64,000 bases of DNA, taken from NCBI RefSeq assembly GCF_018812025.1, contig NC_063044.1:75177741-75241740 (forward strand), written 5' to 3'. Each line of letters begins with the position of its first letter. Position 1 is the first letter of the stretch. Of this stretch, positions 32,501 through 42,895 are shown piece by piece. The stretch comes from Megalobrama amblycephala. Taxonomy: Eukaryota > Chordata > Actinopteri > Cypriniformes > Xenocyprididae. Under the pieces are notes generated by a model. The model saw only the letters and a list, made by a program, of their open reading frames with translations, did no database searches and had not been told where the DNA came from. The position numbers and the translations under genes are program-made.

Positions 32501-35500
32501 TAACACTAACTAAAATACTGTCACTAATGTTAGCTATAATTATAACTATAACTATAAACATAACTAATGTTAACTGTAATAACTATAATGATAACTGTAA
32601 TAATAGCAAAAACACTAACTATAACAATAACTGTAATGATGACAATAATGGTAATGATTACTATAAAGACAACTAATGATAACTGTAATGATGACAATTA
32701 TAGTAACTATAACAATAATCTTAATGTTAGCTACAAAGATAACAAACGATAACTGTAATAACTATAATGATAACTGTAATAACAATAACACTATCTATAA
32801 CAATAACTGTAATGATAACAATCAATAATACTAACTATAATTACACTAATGATAACTATAACAATAACTATAAACATAACTAACGATAAATGTAATAACT
32901 ATAACGATACCTGTAATGATAACAATAACGCTAACTATAACAATAACTGTAATTATAACAATCAATAACACTAACTATAATGACAATAACGGTAACTATA
33001 ATGATAACTATAACAATTACTATAAACATAACTAATGATAAATGTAATAACTATAATGATACCTGTAATGATAACAACAACACTAACTATAACGATAACT
33101 ATAATGCTAACTATAACAATAACTATAAAAATAACTAACCACAACTGTAATGATAACTATAGCAATGGTGATAACTATAATGATAACTAACGATATCTGT
33201 AACAATAATTATAATGAAAACCATATCAATAACTGTATTAACGTACACACCAGCAGACAATAACATCGTGTTTATCCAAGTGTGCAGAGCAGCCTGATCG
33301 CATGCCACTTTAAATACTCAATCTCTTTAAAGCAGGATGGATTCTGATTGGATGTCAATGTTTTATCGGTCATCGGCATAAGAAAATTTGCTCTGAAAGT
33401 GATTTCAATGAAATTGTTCATCTGTGTCATTATCATTAGTTGTGGTTTAGACATTTTTGTATGGATAGAAAAATTATTAAAACTTTATGGTTATAGTTAT
33501 TATTATACTTATCATCCATGGTGTGAACAGGCCTTTAGAAACTTATCTTTAGCCTATCATATTAAACATTAAATGTTACAGGACGTGTATTTACCTGTGT
33601 GTGTAGGGAGCTGGACGAGTGAGCCCTTGATAGTGTACCACTGTCTCTTTCGTCCTCTAGTTCGTCCCAATCCGAGTGAGGAGATTTGCTCTGGGAGTGA
33701 CTAGAAACACACAAACACAGATTCAGCTAACCCAGGTCACTAGCTCGTGACCCTCATCTGAAGATATGACTAAACCCATACGAAATCTGATTCACAATCT
33801 TATTCTCTAGCCCTTACACATAAGTTTATTTCAAACTTGGTCCAATTTGATAGCTGTCCTTGAGCTCTCACTGCTGTGTTATGAATTATTTACAGTTTAA
33901 TTCTGAATTTATGTTATATTGTGAAGACCACATGTTGAACAACAAACATTTTCTGTCCACCTGGCTGGTTTGTAGCGGGAAAGTTCTCGTTTCTGACGGC
34001 TCTCGATCTTCCCCAGGTGGCTTGGGCTCTCCCTATGGAAGACTGTTTTGACCTTGGGAAGGTCAGCCATCATGGCATATTCTTCCCGGTTGAGACCCGA
34101 TGACCCGGCAGAAAGATGACTTGACTCAGAGTCCATGGAGCTCTGGGAAGACGTGTGTCTTTCGACTGGAGGGGAGGGGCTTCTGTGTCGGCTCGGCGCT
34201 CGCCGGTTGTTAGGCATGGAGCTTTGCACCTCTTGGACCTGCCTCATGCTGCTCCTCTTGCTTCCGTCTTGGGGTGTTTCCCAAGCAACAGGGACAGATT
34301 TTGGAAAGGAGCTGATTTGTTTCTTCTCACCGCTGTGTCTTGATGGGGAGGAGTTACGTGAGACTGATTGGCTGTTGAGAGAGTGGGTGGAGCCTCTCCA
34401 GCGTCCTGATGAAGGGTTTGAATCATGCTGTGATTGGTTACTTGTGGAGTTTCTTACATAAGAGGTGGAGCCAGTTCTGTCACTCATAGTGTTCCTGAGA
34501 GGGATGTGGTCTGCAATGTCACGCCTCAGTGTAGATACAGAGGGACTACGTCCACTCTCTGCCTTGCGGGGAAGAGATTGGCTAGGGTTGTCATTTGCCC
34601 ACCTTAAGGGGGAGGGACTGCGGCTCTTGGGGCCACGGTTTGATGAGGACTGGCTCATTTCGGACTTACGAAGCAATGATGAGCCAGGGTTTTGGTGTCG
34701 ATCTCTAATTGGGGAAGAGTGTCTGCTGTCTCGGTTGTAGCTGTGAAGGGAGCTCTTTGCTTCTGGTTTTTTCACAGTGGTTTGGCTTTGCATTTCATAA
34801 CTTTTCCTGGATGGGGAGGGGCTGTTTCTGGCATGACTCCACCCATTAGACATAGATCCTCTGTCTGATTGGCTGGGCGTTCCGTAGCCCTTCCTGACCG
34901 GAGACGCACTGCGTCTACCCTCCCGAATCTGACTTGATGAGCCATTTGTCTCTAGTCTCCCTTTAGGGGACTGGCTTCTTGAATCATAGCGGCCCTTTGA
35001 GGAGGAGGAGGAAAACTGTCTGTCATGACCACGCTCATACGAAGGGCCTTTCGTCTCAGTTTTCCTAACAGCAGGACCATCATAACTCTGTCTGGAAGGG
35101 GACTGGCTTCTTGAAGCATAGTGACCCACTGAGGGGGAGGAACTCTGTCTGTCATGACCACGCTCGTATGAAGGGCTTTTCGTTTCAGTTTTCCTAACAG
35201 CAGGACTATCATAACTCCGTCTGGAAGGGGACTGGCTTCTTGAAGCATAGTGACCCACTGAGGGGGAGGAACTCTGTCTGTCATGACCACGCTCGTATGA
35301 AGGGCTTTTCGTTTCAGTTTTCCTAACAGCAGGACTATCATAACTCCGTCTGGAAGGGGACTGGTTTCTTGAATCATAGCGGCCCACTGAGGGGGAGGAA
35401 CTCTGTCTTTCATGACCACGCTCGTATGAAGGGCTTTTCGTTTCAGTTTTCCTAACAGCAGGACTATCATAACTCCGTCTGGAAGGGGACTGGTTTCTTG

Positions 35501-37454
35501 AATCATAGCGGCCCACTGAGGGGGAGGAAATCTGTCTGTCATGACCACGCTCGTATGAAGGGCTTTTCATTTCAGTTTTCCTAACAGCAGGACCATCATA
35601 AGTCCGTTTGGAAGGGGACAAGCTTCCACGGTTTTCTGTAGACCCAGTGAAGGAGCTGTTGGTATCGGGTTTCCGTAAAGAGCCTCTCAGATCCATGTAA
35701 GACAGAGACTTACTGACATTACTGACGGTGCCTGCAGTGCTCGCAAACGATTTGAGGTTTTTCTGCAAGCCTCCGGAGTAACTGTTCCGTGCTGGACTGA
35801 TCGTTGCCCGATCTTGTCCATGTGAAACAATGCTAGACCGAAAGCCAGCCGTGTTGAGAGAGGAGCTGGACTCAGCCCGTCTGAATGGGGAGGTACTACG
35901 GGAGGGAGAGGAGGTATGCGAGAGGCCAGAACCTCTTTGGGAAGAGTTGAGCGTTCCCGGCTGCCGTAAGGGAGACGTGTGGGCATTTTGTCCACCTCTT
36001 CGACTTGAGGCACCGATCGATTCAGCTTGTTTGAAAGGGGTGGGACTCAGTGCTCGGGGACCAGCAAGGGCCTCAACCTCCACGCTGAGATCCAGTGGAT
36101 CTGGAGGATACTGCGGAGGATAGTCTTCTGCGAGCTGCTCGGGATTCTGAAACTCAGAGGTTCTCCTTTCCGAGGGGAGGCCCAGATCTGGGTTGCGAAA
36201 TGGAATGGCGGCTTTGGGTTCTGGGCTTTTGTTGCTAGGCAGGGGATGCCCTCTTTCAGAATGCCGATAAGGAGCAGGGGGACTCTGATCACGGAGAGCT
36301 CTGCTACCGGCAGCCCTTCCCAGAGAGAAATATCCACTCTCTCGTTCCCTCCGTTCCTTCACGCTGCCTGCGGAAAGAGAGACAAGATCGTGACCTGTGT
36401 TAATATGTGAAATGATACACTGCACTCATCCACCGTGACGCAGCACTCAGGAAAAGCCCAGTGGAACCTGACACCACCTGACACCTCAAACTGCCACTCT
36501 AACTATCTTAACAACACCACAAGCTGCTCGACTGGTAACTAGATATTGGTGTTTTCCTCACCGTGAGAAAAACCGAACTGGCCAAAACCATCACCGCGAC
36601 TCTGAGACACCTCCGTCCAGCCACGGGGGCTTGTCCGGTGAGGTGGCGGATCCAAGCGGGTCATTCTACGGCAGGATGACGGATGATGAAGGAGATTGGA
36701 GTATTCCTCTGGACCGGTAGAGCTGCTGTATATGGAATCGTCACCCTGACTGGGATGAAAGTTGTATTCAGAAAGAATGATGCCAGGACTCAACACACTC
36801 ACAACCTACAGGGTACAAATGGATTTTATCCCCCAGAGTCCCCAAAACACATTCTTAGAGCAAAGTATGCAATGCAAAGTTTTAAAAAACTACTTATAAT
36901 ACAAGATAAATAACGTAACAAAAGCATAGACTCAATACGCCAATCTAACTTCAAGACTGAATAACATGCAATGGCTCTTTAGCAGTCTTACCTGTCTGAG
37001 CTTTGGTCGTCGTCTCCGTCACACAGATACAGGTCACAGTCGGGACTCAAGATGCAGATGGAGCTGTCCTCAAAGCCCCGCCCCCCTTTGCTGACATCAC
37101 AGTAGCTGCTGACCACTGACAGCACATCTGAGTCATCCTGATTGGTGGACGGAACACACACAACCGATCAGCAGCGCATCACAGCTGAAACGATCTGTGT
37201 AACGCATGATTTTCTCATGGAACTTTAAGGCATGAGAACAGAATTATGCTGCATCAACTGTGAATCCATCTTATACCAAACCAAGGATTCTACATTAGTA
37301 ATGTAAGGGGGTTTTTACATTTATGAAGACGTCGCACAGTTCTTTATTACTGATAGACATGTTTTGCTCCTAATAAATTAAGATGAGATCATGTTTCAGT
37401 CCTGTTAACTGGAGATTTCTGAGGAAATGAAGCAACTTCACATGCAGTATCACA

Positions 37455-37497
<43 letters not shown>

Positions 37498-39901
37498 TAC
37501 TGGTTTAGGGTTTCACCACTGTAACTCAGTCTGGTTTGTGGCTTTTCTGCTCATCATTATTTTAGATGAGTGAAGAATCGGCAGCTGAAATATCAGTATT
37601 CATCAAATACAGATGAACAAGTGCTTCTGAGATAATAAATGTGATTACATCATATCTCTTTTCATTTTTATCTAACTATTTTACAGCTCTATTGGATCAA
37701 AGTGAGCTTCATTAGTAACGTTAGATCAGTCATCACTAGAGCTGATAGTGTTGAGCATGAAAAAAAAATCACACAGATGCACATTTAATAAGGAACTTGA
37801 GTCACATCTACAAACCAGAAGAGGGTGCGGGTGTTTTCATGCCAGAAAGGAAGAAAACACCTAGCAACCACACAGAACACCCTAGCAATCACCCAAAACA
37901 CCCTAGCAACCACCCAATAGAACAAAGCAATTACCCAAAACACCTTAGCAACCACCCGATAGAACCTAGCTATTACCCAAAACACCTTAGCAACCACCCA
38001 ATAGAACCTAACAATTAACACCTTAGCAACCACCCAAAAGAACTTAACTACCCAAAACACCCTAGCAACCACCCAGTAGAATGTAGCATTTACCCAAAAC
38101 ACCGTGCCCAATGTTGGGGAAAGGTACTTTTAAAAAATAATGCGTTATAATATTCTGTTACTCCCCAAAAAATAACTAATTGCATTAGTTACTTTTTATA
38201 GAAGTAATGTTACAATATTGCGGTACTCCCTTAAAAAAGTAACTAATTGCATTACTTTGTTTCTTTTTATAGAAATAAATGCGCTACAATATTGTTTTAC
38301 TCCCTAAAAAGTAACTAATTGTATTACTTTGTTACTTTTTATATAAAGAAATGCATTACAATATTGCGCTATGCCCTAAAAAAGTAACTAATTGCATTAT
38401 TTAGTGACTTTTTATAGAAAGTAATGTGTTACAATATTGTTAGTCCCTAAAAAGTAACTAATTGCATTACTTTGTTACTTTTTTAGAAAGAAATGCGTTA
38501 CAATATTGCGCTACTCCCTAAAAAGTAACTAATTGCATTACTTAGTGACTTTTTATAGAAAGTAATGTTACAATATTGTTACTCTCTAAAAAGTAACTAA
38601 TTGCATTACTTTGTTACTTTTTACAGAAAGAAATGCGCTAAAATATTGTTACTCCCTAAAAAGTAACTAATTGCATTACTTAGTTACTTAAGTAATGCAT
38701 TACAATATTGCGCTACTCCTTAAAAAAGTAACTAATTGCATTACTTTGTTACTTTTTATAGAAAGAAATGCGCTACAATATTGTTTTACTCCCTAAAAAG
38801 TAACTAATTGTATTACTTTGTTACTTTTTATATAAAGAAATGCATTACAATATTGCGCTACTCCTTAAAAAAGTAACTAATTGCATTACTTTGTTACTTT
38901 TTATAGAAAGAAATGCGCTACAATATTGCGTTACTCCGTAAAAAGTAACTAATTGCATTACTTAGATACTTTTTATATAAAGTAACTTATGTTTGTTTGT
39001 TTTGTTTTTTTAAGAACATTTTTTAAGAGGTTTTGGCAAATGTAAAGGGCCGTTCACACCTAAACTGAAATGAATAAGCCTCAGGCTGAAGAAAATGCAA
39101 ATTCAGTCAATAAATGGGAAAAGAGTAACTTGCGTTAATTGTAATGCATTACCCCCAACACTGACCTAAGCAACAACCCAACAGAACCTAGCAAATACTC
39201 CAAACACCCTAGCAACCACCCAGTAGAATGCAGCAACTACCTTGAACACCCTAGCAACCTGCTAAACACCACTCAGATCACTCCAGCAACCACATAGCAA
39301 TGGCCTGCCTACACAAATTTGTTAGACTAAAGCTACTCGAATATTTTCCTTTTTAAGGTTATTAATGTTTCAGTCCGTATGTTAAGGCAGTTTTAGTTTT
39401 CAGCTGGTTTTAGCAGTTAAAGTCTCTCTGTGAATGTATTGTGTTACTCTGGTGCCGCAGAGAGAAGAAAACGATCTGCCTTCATTCATTATTAATGAGA
39501 AGGTGCGCGCGCATCATCCACTCTCCTTATTTTACTTGAATGAATTACTCTAATGTATTACAGCATCATCACACACTGCATCTGTCATTATTATAAAACC
39601 CAAACACACCCTGCAGAGTTTCACTGTGGTGCAGTAAATTGCATGAGTTAGTGTTCAGCAGCTTTGAGCATCTGTCTGTAGTTCTTACTGATGCCGTCAC
39701 ACCCTCTATCTGTCTCACCTTGGCGCTGGTGTCTTTCTCGTCGCTGTGCGCGGCAGATGCGCGCGGCTCGGGCACGAGCTCGCCGCCGCTGCAGGTGTTG
39801 TGCAGGTGTTTCTGTCGTAAGCAGTCGTGGCAGCGGGTGGAGTCGAAGATGTTGGGCTGGAACTTCGGGCAGACGGGCTCATCAGCGGCAGCCAGAGGCA
39901 T
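20579..39901 (-). CDS. triobp: TRIOBP (TRIO and F-actin binding protein), long form
   Basis: TRIOBP bundles F-actin, notably in hair-cell stereocilia rootlets, and its C-terminal half (Tara) is a PH/coiled-coil scaffold. The sixteen coding exons are 39719-39901, 36992-37137, 36562-36788, 33961-36367, 33595-33700, 27974-28030, 27815-27883, 27651-27740, 27462-27571, 26957-27380, 24092-24329, 23913-24015, 23673-23832, 23484-23594, 22985-23071 and 20579-20731. The total is 4671 bases, 1556 residues, and every junction is in phase. Residues 1-30 carry the C-x(n)-ANIF-like CxxC start shared with MPRIP and long TRIOBP. About 434-651 are 43-residue repeats, and [11 protein letters not shown] lies near 945. 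The PH domain starts at [10 protein letters not shown] (about 1024) and includes [10 protein letters not shown] and [17 protein letters not shown] and [17 protein letters not shown] are TRIOBP signatures that exclude MPRIP. Coiled coils fill about 1270-1556 and include [12 protein letters not shown]. Start chosen: the first ATG before the CxxC region. Confidence 0.95.
20732..22984. other. Last TRIOBP intron with minisatellite and dispersed-repeat debris
   Basis: No exon is visible. It holds a CA run (20735-20760), a short TA run near 21300, the GGTTGCTAGG minisatellite (21560-22050), and diverged dispersed repeats around 22270-22400 and 22680-22790. Another CA run lies at about 22940-22967 beside the exon. 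Confidence 0.6.
21560..22050. repeat. GGTTGCTAGG-type minisatellite
   Basis: Many copies of 'ggtggttgctaaggtgttgc' with linkers such as 'tatggtaacctgggtggttg' and 'gtactt ggggt'. The same repeat family occurs on the other strand in TRIOBP intron 1 (37855-38100 and 39167-39300). It is a common fish minisatellite type. Confidence 0.88.
24541..26890. repeat. Two tandem copies of a 1.1-kb unit in a TRIOBP intron
   Basis: The segment with 'tgcacaacaccgctgtatgt' and 'ggcgtcaaagaggcacgcgc' occurs at 24741 and 25875. The boundary motif 'atttaattaacttcc' occurs three times (about 24571, 25686 and 26797). This gives two full units and a partial third. The copies differ by substitutions and several indels. 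Each contains a small open frame ([16 protein letters not shown] in the second), but with no recognised domain and no start in the first copy. I read it as a duplicated dispersed element, not a gene. Confidence 0.8.
28031..30490. repeat. AT-rich TRIOBP intron with repeated A/T segments and (TA)n tracts
   Basis: The motifs 'ggaatttgggaaaaata', 'gaatttctgaaaaaataaaa' and 'ttgattattaaaaatttaaa' recur at least three times between 28600 and 29950, indicating internal duplication. Long TA runs occur at 28771-28802 and 29470-29543. CA/TG tracts lie at 30360-30410. No exon is visible until the internal first exon at 30497. Confidence 0.75.
30497..30502 (-). CDS. triobp: Alternative first coding exon of short TRIOBP (Tara), codons Met-Thr
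   Basis: On the - strand the sequence ATGACG is followed at once by the donor GTCAGT. Joined in phase 0 to the PH exon at 27974-28030, it gives a protein starting [12 protein letters not shown], exactly how the short mammalian isoform begins. Initiation here would give a protein of about 535 residues with only the PH and coiled-coil parts. The DNA upstream (30550-30750) is G+C-rich with two CCAAT-box-like CCAATCAGAA motifs, consistent with its own promoter. Confidence 0.85.
30503..30760 (-). promoter_or_regulatory. Internal TRIOBP promoter
   Basis: Upstream of the Met-Thr exon is a locally CpG-rich patch in an otherwise AT-rich intron. It has GGGGCGG at about 30659 and two CCAATCAGAA motifs near 30697 and 30728. 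No TATA box was seen. Promoter activity is inferred from composition and from the isoform structure. Confidence 0.5.
31500..33245. repeat. TAAC-type simple-repeat satellite, with ~293-303-bp higher-order unit
   Basis: Degenerate repeats of 'aactgtaatgataacaataa' run for about 1.7 kb. Inside, the marker 'aatactgtcactaatgttag' recurs at about 31916, 32220 and 32513. This shows a higher-order unit copied three times almost unchanged. All small open frames in it are repeat artefacts. It lies in the TRIOBP intron between exons 33595-33700 and 27974-28030. Confidence 0.9.
34965..35625 (-). repeat. 43-residue coding repeats inside the large TRIOBP exon
   Basis: A 129-base unit, about five copies, with the marker 'catgaccacgctc' (+ strand) near 35023, 35153, 35282, 35411 and 35540. 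The protein unit begins [20 protein letters not shown] and continues [13 protein letters not shown]. The units differ by few residues, so the expansion is recent or homogenised. It is Ser/Arg/Pro-rich and basic, as are the actin-binding repeats of mammalian TRIOBP, but the motif itself is different. Confidence 0.92.
37855..39300. repeat. CCTAGCAACCACCC minisatellite split by an inserted element
   Basis: At 37855-38100 and again at 39167-39300 there are copies of 'caccctagcaaccaccca'. This is the reverse complement of the minisatellite at 21560-22050. Between them (about 38105-39166) lies a different element beginning CAATGTTGGGGAAAGGTAC and ending TACCCCCAACACTG. It holds about nine internal repeats of 'aaaaagtaactaattgcatt'. 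It is read as an insertion into the minisatellite. All of this is in TRIOBP intron 1. Confidence 0.82.
38105..39166. mobile_element. Non-autonomous element with GTTGGGG inverted ends
   Basis: Inverted terminal sequences CAATGTTGGGG and CCCCCAACACTG flank about nine internal repeats of roughly 75-125 bases built on 'gtaactaattgcattacttt'. Related fragments begin 'agtgttgggggtaacgca' at 57622 and 'agtgttgggagtaacacaac' at 50419, so it is a dispersed family. No transposase is present. Confidence 0.65.
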
Positions 39902-40200
39902 CGTGGGTAATCTTTAATCGCGCAGCGACAGTTCACAAGATTCAAACGCGCAGGAAGAGACAGACAGTGAGAGTGAGTGTGTGTTACCTGAGCAGCAGAT
40001 GAGAGTGGACTGAGTTTGAGATGAACACACCGCGTGTCTAAACTCTCTCTCACACACACACTCGTCCCATTGGCTCGTTAAACAATAGCAGACAGTGATG
40101 CTGCATGCGTGTGTCCATCTGTTGTGTGTATTAAATATCAGAGACGCGCCGCAGCTGCTGCACAACATCACACACACACTCCTTCACAACACATACTGCT
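39902..40200 (-). promoter_or_regulatory. Upstream region of long TRIOBP
   Basis: This lies directly upstream of the first coding exon and is moderately G+C-rich with CpGs. It presumably holds the 5' UTR and promoter of the long isoform. No TATA box or named site could be identified with confidence. Confidence 0.35.
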
Positions 40201-40399
40201 CACTTCACAAGAGAAAGACTTTTGCTTAAGAAAATGCATGAACACAACACTCTAGAAATTCAATGATTTGTCAACTTCAGTTAGGTTTAGTGTTTCTTCT
40301 TGGATCTGGTTGATCACAGGTCTCATGATCTGAGCTCATGCTCCTCTGTGTTTGAGTGAAGAAGTTCAGTCATGCTAATTCACTTAAAAACACTGAGGT

Positions 40400-40762
40400 T
40401 CATGAGCTCAGATCAATGAGACCAAAGATCAGTCTTTCTAATTGAAAGAAAGCAAGTTGACAAAAAGATTGAACCCAATATTTGGTGATAATATCATGTA
40501 ACAAGAGATTTATAAGCAGTTTTTTTGTAGGAGGGTCATTTTTGTCAGTATCATGAAGTCCAGGTGTGTCGATCACTGAGATCATTTTACCCATCCTCAC
40601 TGTAGTTTCTGAGAGTTTGTACTGGCTGAGGATTGAAACACGTTTCTGCCGATGATGGTGTTTCCACTGGAACGTTTCCCAGATCCAGTTTTTCCCAACA
40701 GAACCAGTCTGATCTGGTTTTTCCTCTCAGTCTCATCAGGATCTTCTGCTGGAGACTCTCCT
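40400..40762 (-). pseudogene. GIMAP/AIG1-type GTPase fragment, broken
   Basis: GIMAPs are immune-associated GTPases greatly expanded in fish. On the - strand an acceptor-like TTTCAG is followed by a frame reading [20 protein letters not shown] then [10 protein letters not shown], with the P-loop GKTGSGKR at about 40700. The frame then hits TGA near 40608. A second frame carries MISVIDTPGLHDTD, the G3 region (DTPG). The segment between is shortened and frameshifted, and nothing recognisable follows after about 40480. The G4/G5 regions and C-terminal part are absent. I call it a decayed fragment. Confidence 0.8.
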
Positions 40763-42890
40763 GAAACTACAGCAGAAACATCAAATCACTTCATATTTTG
40801 TATTTGGTAGTTTTGGGGTAACTCAGCTGTCGGGTCAATTTGACTGACAATACCAACATCTTCTTGGAACGTTAGCCTTCTACAAACATGGCAAACACTG
40901 GATCTACACTCATCTACACTGTCCTGCCAAAAGAACCAGGGCTGAAACCTGACGCAACATCGCTTAACAAAAATTAGGTTGGGTAATTGTGTACCCAGAC
41001 TGCTGGGTTCTGCCAGTTGAGTCTTTTTAAACACGGAAGCTCTGCAACATAAATAACTTACGACATATTTTAAGATGCGCAGTCAGTTAAAACAGCTCAA
41101 ACATGCATTTAAGTCTGGGACTAAAATAATTGTTGTCTGAAACTGAGCATTTGTTTATATAATCCACACTCTGAATGTTAAAGCAGTGTTGAAGTTAGTG
41201 AGATAATTAAGTGTTAAATTGAGTGATGACTGAGCATTAGTGATGAACACCTGCTGTTAACAAGCAGAATCACCTGAAATCCCGGCCCTTCTTCCTCTGA
41301 TGTTGAAAACCACCAGCAGAAATACCATCTGAGTGCACTGATGTGGACAATAATGACTGTGGAATATCAGCCCGTGGCAGAAGAACATTCAGATCTACCA
41401 CTGATGATCTCATGTATAGAAGAGTTTGATGATCATACACCTGAGCAGCAAGTCCATCATTAAAACAGCAAGACAGGTAGGACACAGTGGGTAGACAGTT
41501 GATTCAGCTTTTTTCCATTTTTTATTATATAACGTATTATAAATTTACATTGTTTGAAAATATTGATTTATAAAGAAAACAGATATGTTAATTCTGAGTA
41601 TGTGAATTTTTGTTTAATCCAGTTGTAGTATGCATAGAAATTTTAGACTTGTAATCCATGTTTTCACTGTTATACAGTAGGGGGCGCTATAACGCATCTT
41701 CTGAAAGAGTAATGAATCTCCTGATCAAAACAGATGAAGAAGAAGGAGAAATGAGTGACAGAAGCATTGCTGAAGCACATGTAAAATAACGAGATCATCA
41801 AACAGCATATAAATCAAAACTTCCTGACATTACTGAATGAAATGTTGAAGAGGAAACGACTGTTGATGGACTCGATCTACTCTATGTTTCATCATTGTTC
41901 TGAATCTGATCCGGATGCAGTCTTTGACAAAAACATCACTTTCTCAACTGTTTGTTCAAAATGTTGCTTTTTTATGAAACTTACCCACATTTCAGTGTTG
42001 ATAAAAAAGAATGCATGAAGCTATAAAATGTTTTTTTGAGTGGAAAAAAAAGCAGAGGGTCTGTTCTTTCTTTTGATATATTGACTGTTCAGATGTTCAT
42101 AGTTTAGTTTAATGAGTATACTTCAGTGTATTTTCATAAACTAAAAGCTAACTAGTAAACTATCAGTATGCCTACAAGCACACTGATATTAGTGTACTTA
42201 AAATATACTTGAACTTTAAGTGTACTTAATAAAATAAACTTAAAGTATACTTATTTTTTTTGGTAAACATTTAACCTTCAAGTGATTATCAATATTAGTC
42301 AATCTTTGTCAGAGATTTTAGTGAGTCATTTGTTCTGAGAATCAGATTTATGAACAGCTGAATCAAGTATTTCTATATTAAGTATTTATATTTCATTTAA
42401 CATTGTTGTGGATCAGCAAGAACCTTTACATCCATTTACTTCAATGATAATTTCACCTCTAGAAATACTGAAATAATTATTCATTTAGTCTCATGATGAA
42501 CAAACAATGAAAATGTTCAAATGTAGAATTTACTGATTCAGTGATTTGATGTAATACAAGAAAAACATTATGATATATTATTATATATAATTATTATATG
42601 AAAAGTTCAGAAATGATCAGACACACAAATAATCAGGTAAATGAATGATAAAATAGTCTCTAATTGGTGTAATTGTGTGAAGTGGAACATAAATGAAAAC
42701 TTCTTTTTGATAGATCGTTTGTATTAAAGCAATATGAGAGTTGCTGTAGTGCTGGATATCAGTCATGTGATCATCACGGCCCAATCACAGCCACCGTACT
42801 GATATTCAGATCAACAGCACTCCTAGTCATGTGATCTGGATTAAATATTGGAAACATGATGAAAGCAGGAAGATCCAGACCTACAGGAGT
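40763..42890. other. Intergenic stretch between GIMAP fragment and TRIM gene
   Basis: No gene was recognised. A 72-codon - strand frame at 41270-41485 has no known domain and no supporting splice signals. A segment at 41205-41275 recurs at 49850-49935 (see separate entry). The rest is AT-rich unique-looking DNA. Confidence 0.5.
41205..41275. repeat. Dispersed segment shared with 49850-49935
   Basis: 'gtgatgactgagcattagtg' followed by 'gaacacctgctgttaacaag' and 'cagaatcac' occurs here and at about 49879-49935 with one or two differences. The two copies lie on either side of the intact TRIM gene in the same orientation. They may mark a duplication boundary or be copies of a dispersed repeat. 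Confidence 0.6.
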
Positions 42891-42895
42891 AACAT

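Noticed and set aside
31537..32752. Several 60-94-codon frames rich in I, T, N and V
   Set aside because: They are translations of the TAAC-type simple repeat in all frames.
33909..36425. Single-exon 838-residue protein
   Set aside because: Its ends run past clear splice sites (acceptor at 36367/36368, donor at 33961/33960). It is the large internal exon of TRIOBP, not an independent gene.
20579..39901. MPRIP rather than TRIOBP
   Set aside because: The CxxC start and PH domain are shared, but [15 protein letters not shown]...[16 protein letters not shown] and the single C-terminal PH domain fit TRIOBP. The extra N-terminal PH domain of MPRIP is absent.
41270..41485. 72-codon - strand frame as a gene or transposase piece
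   Set aside because: No recognised motif and no matching splice sites. It remains unassigned.
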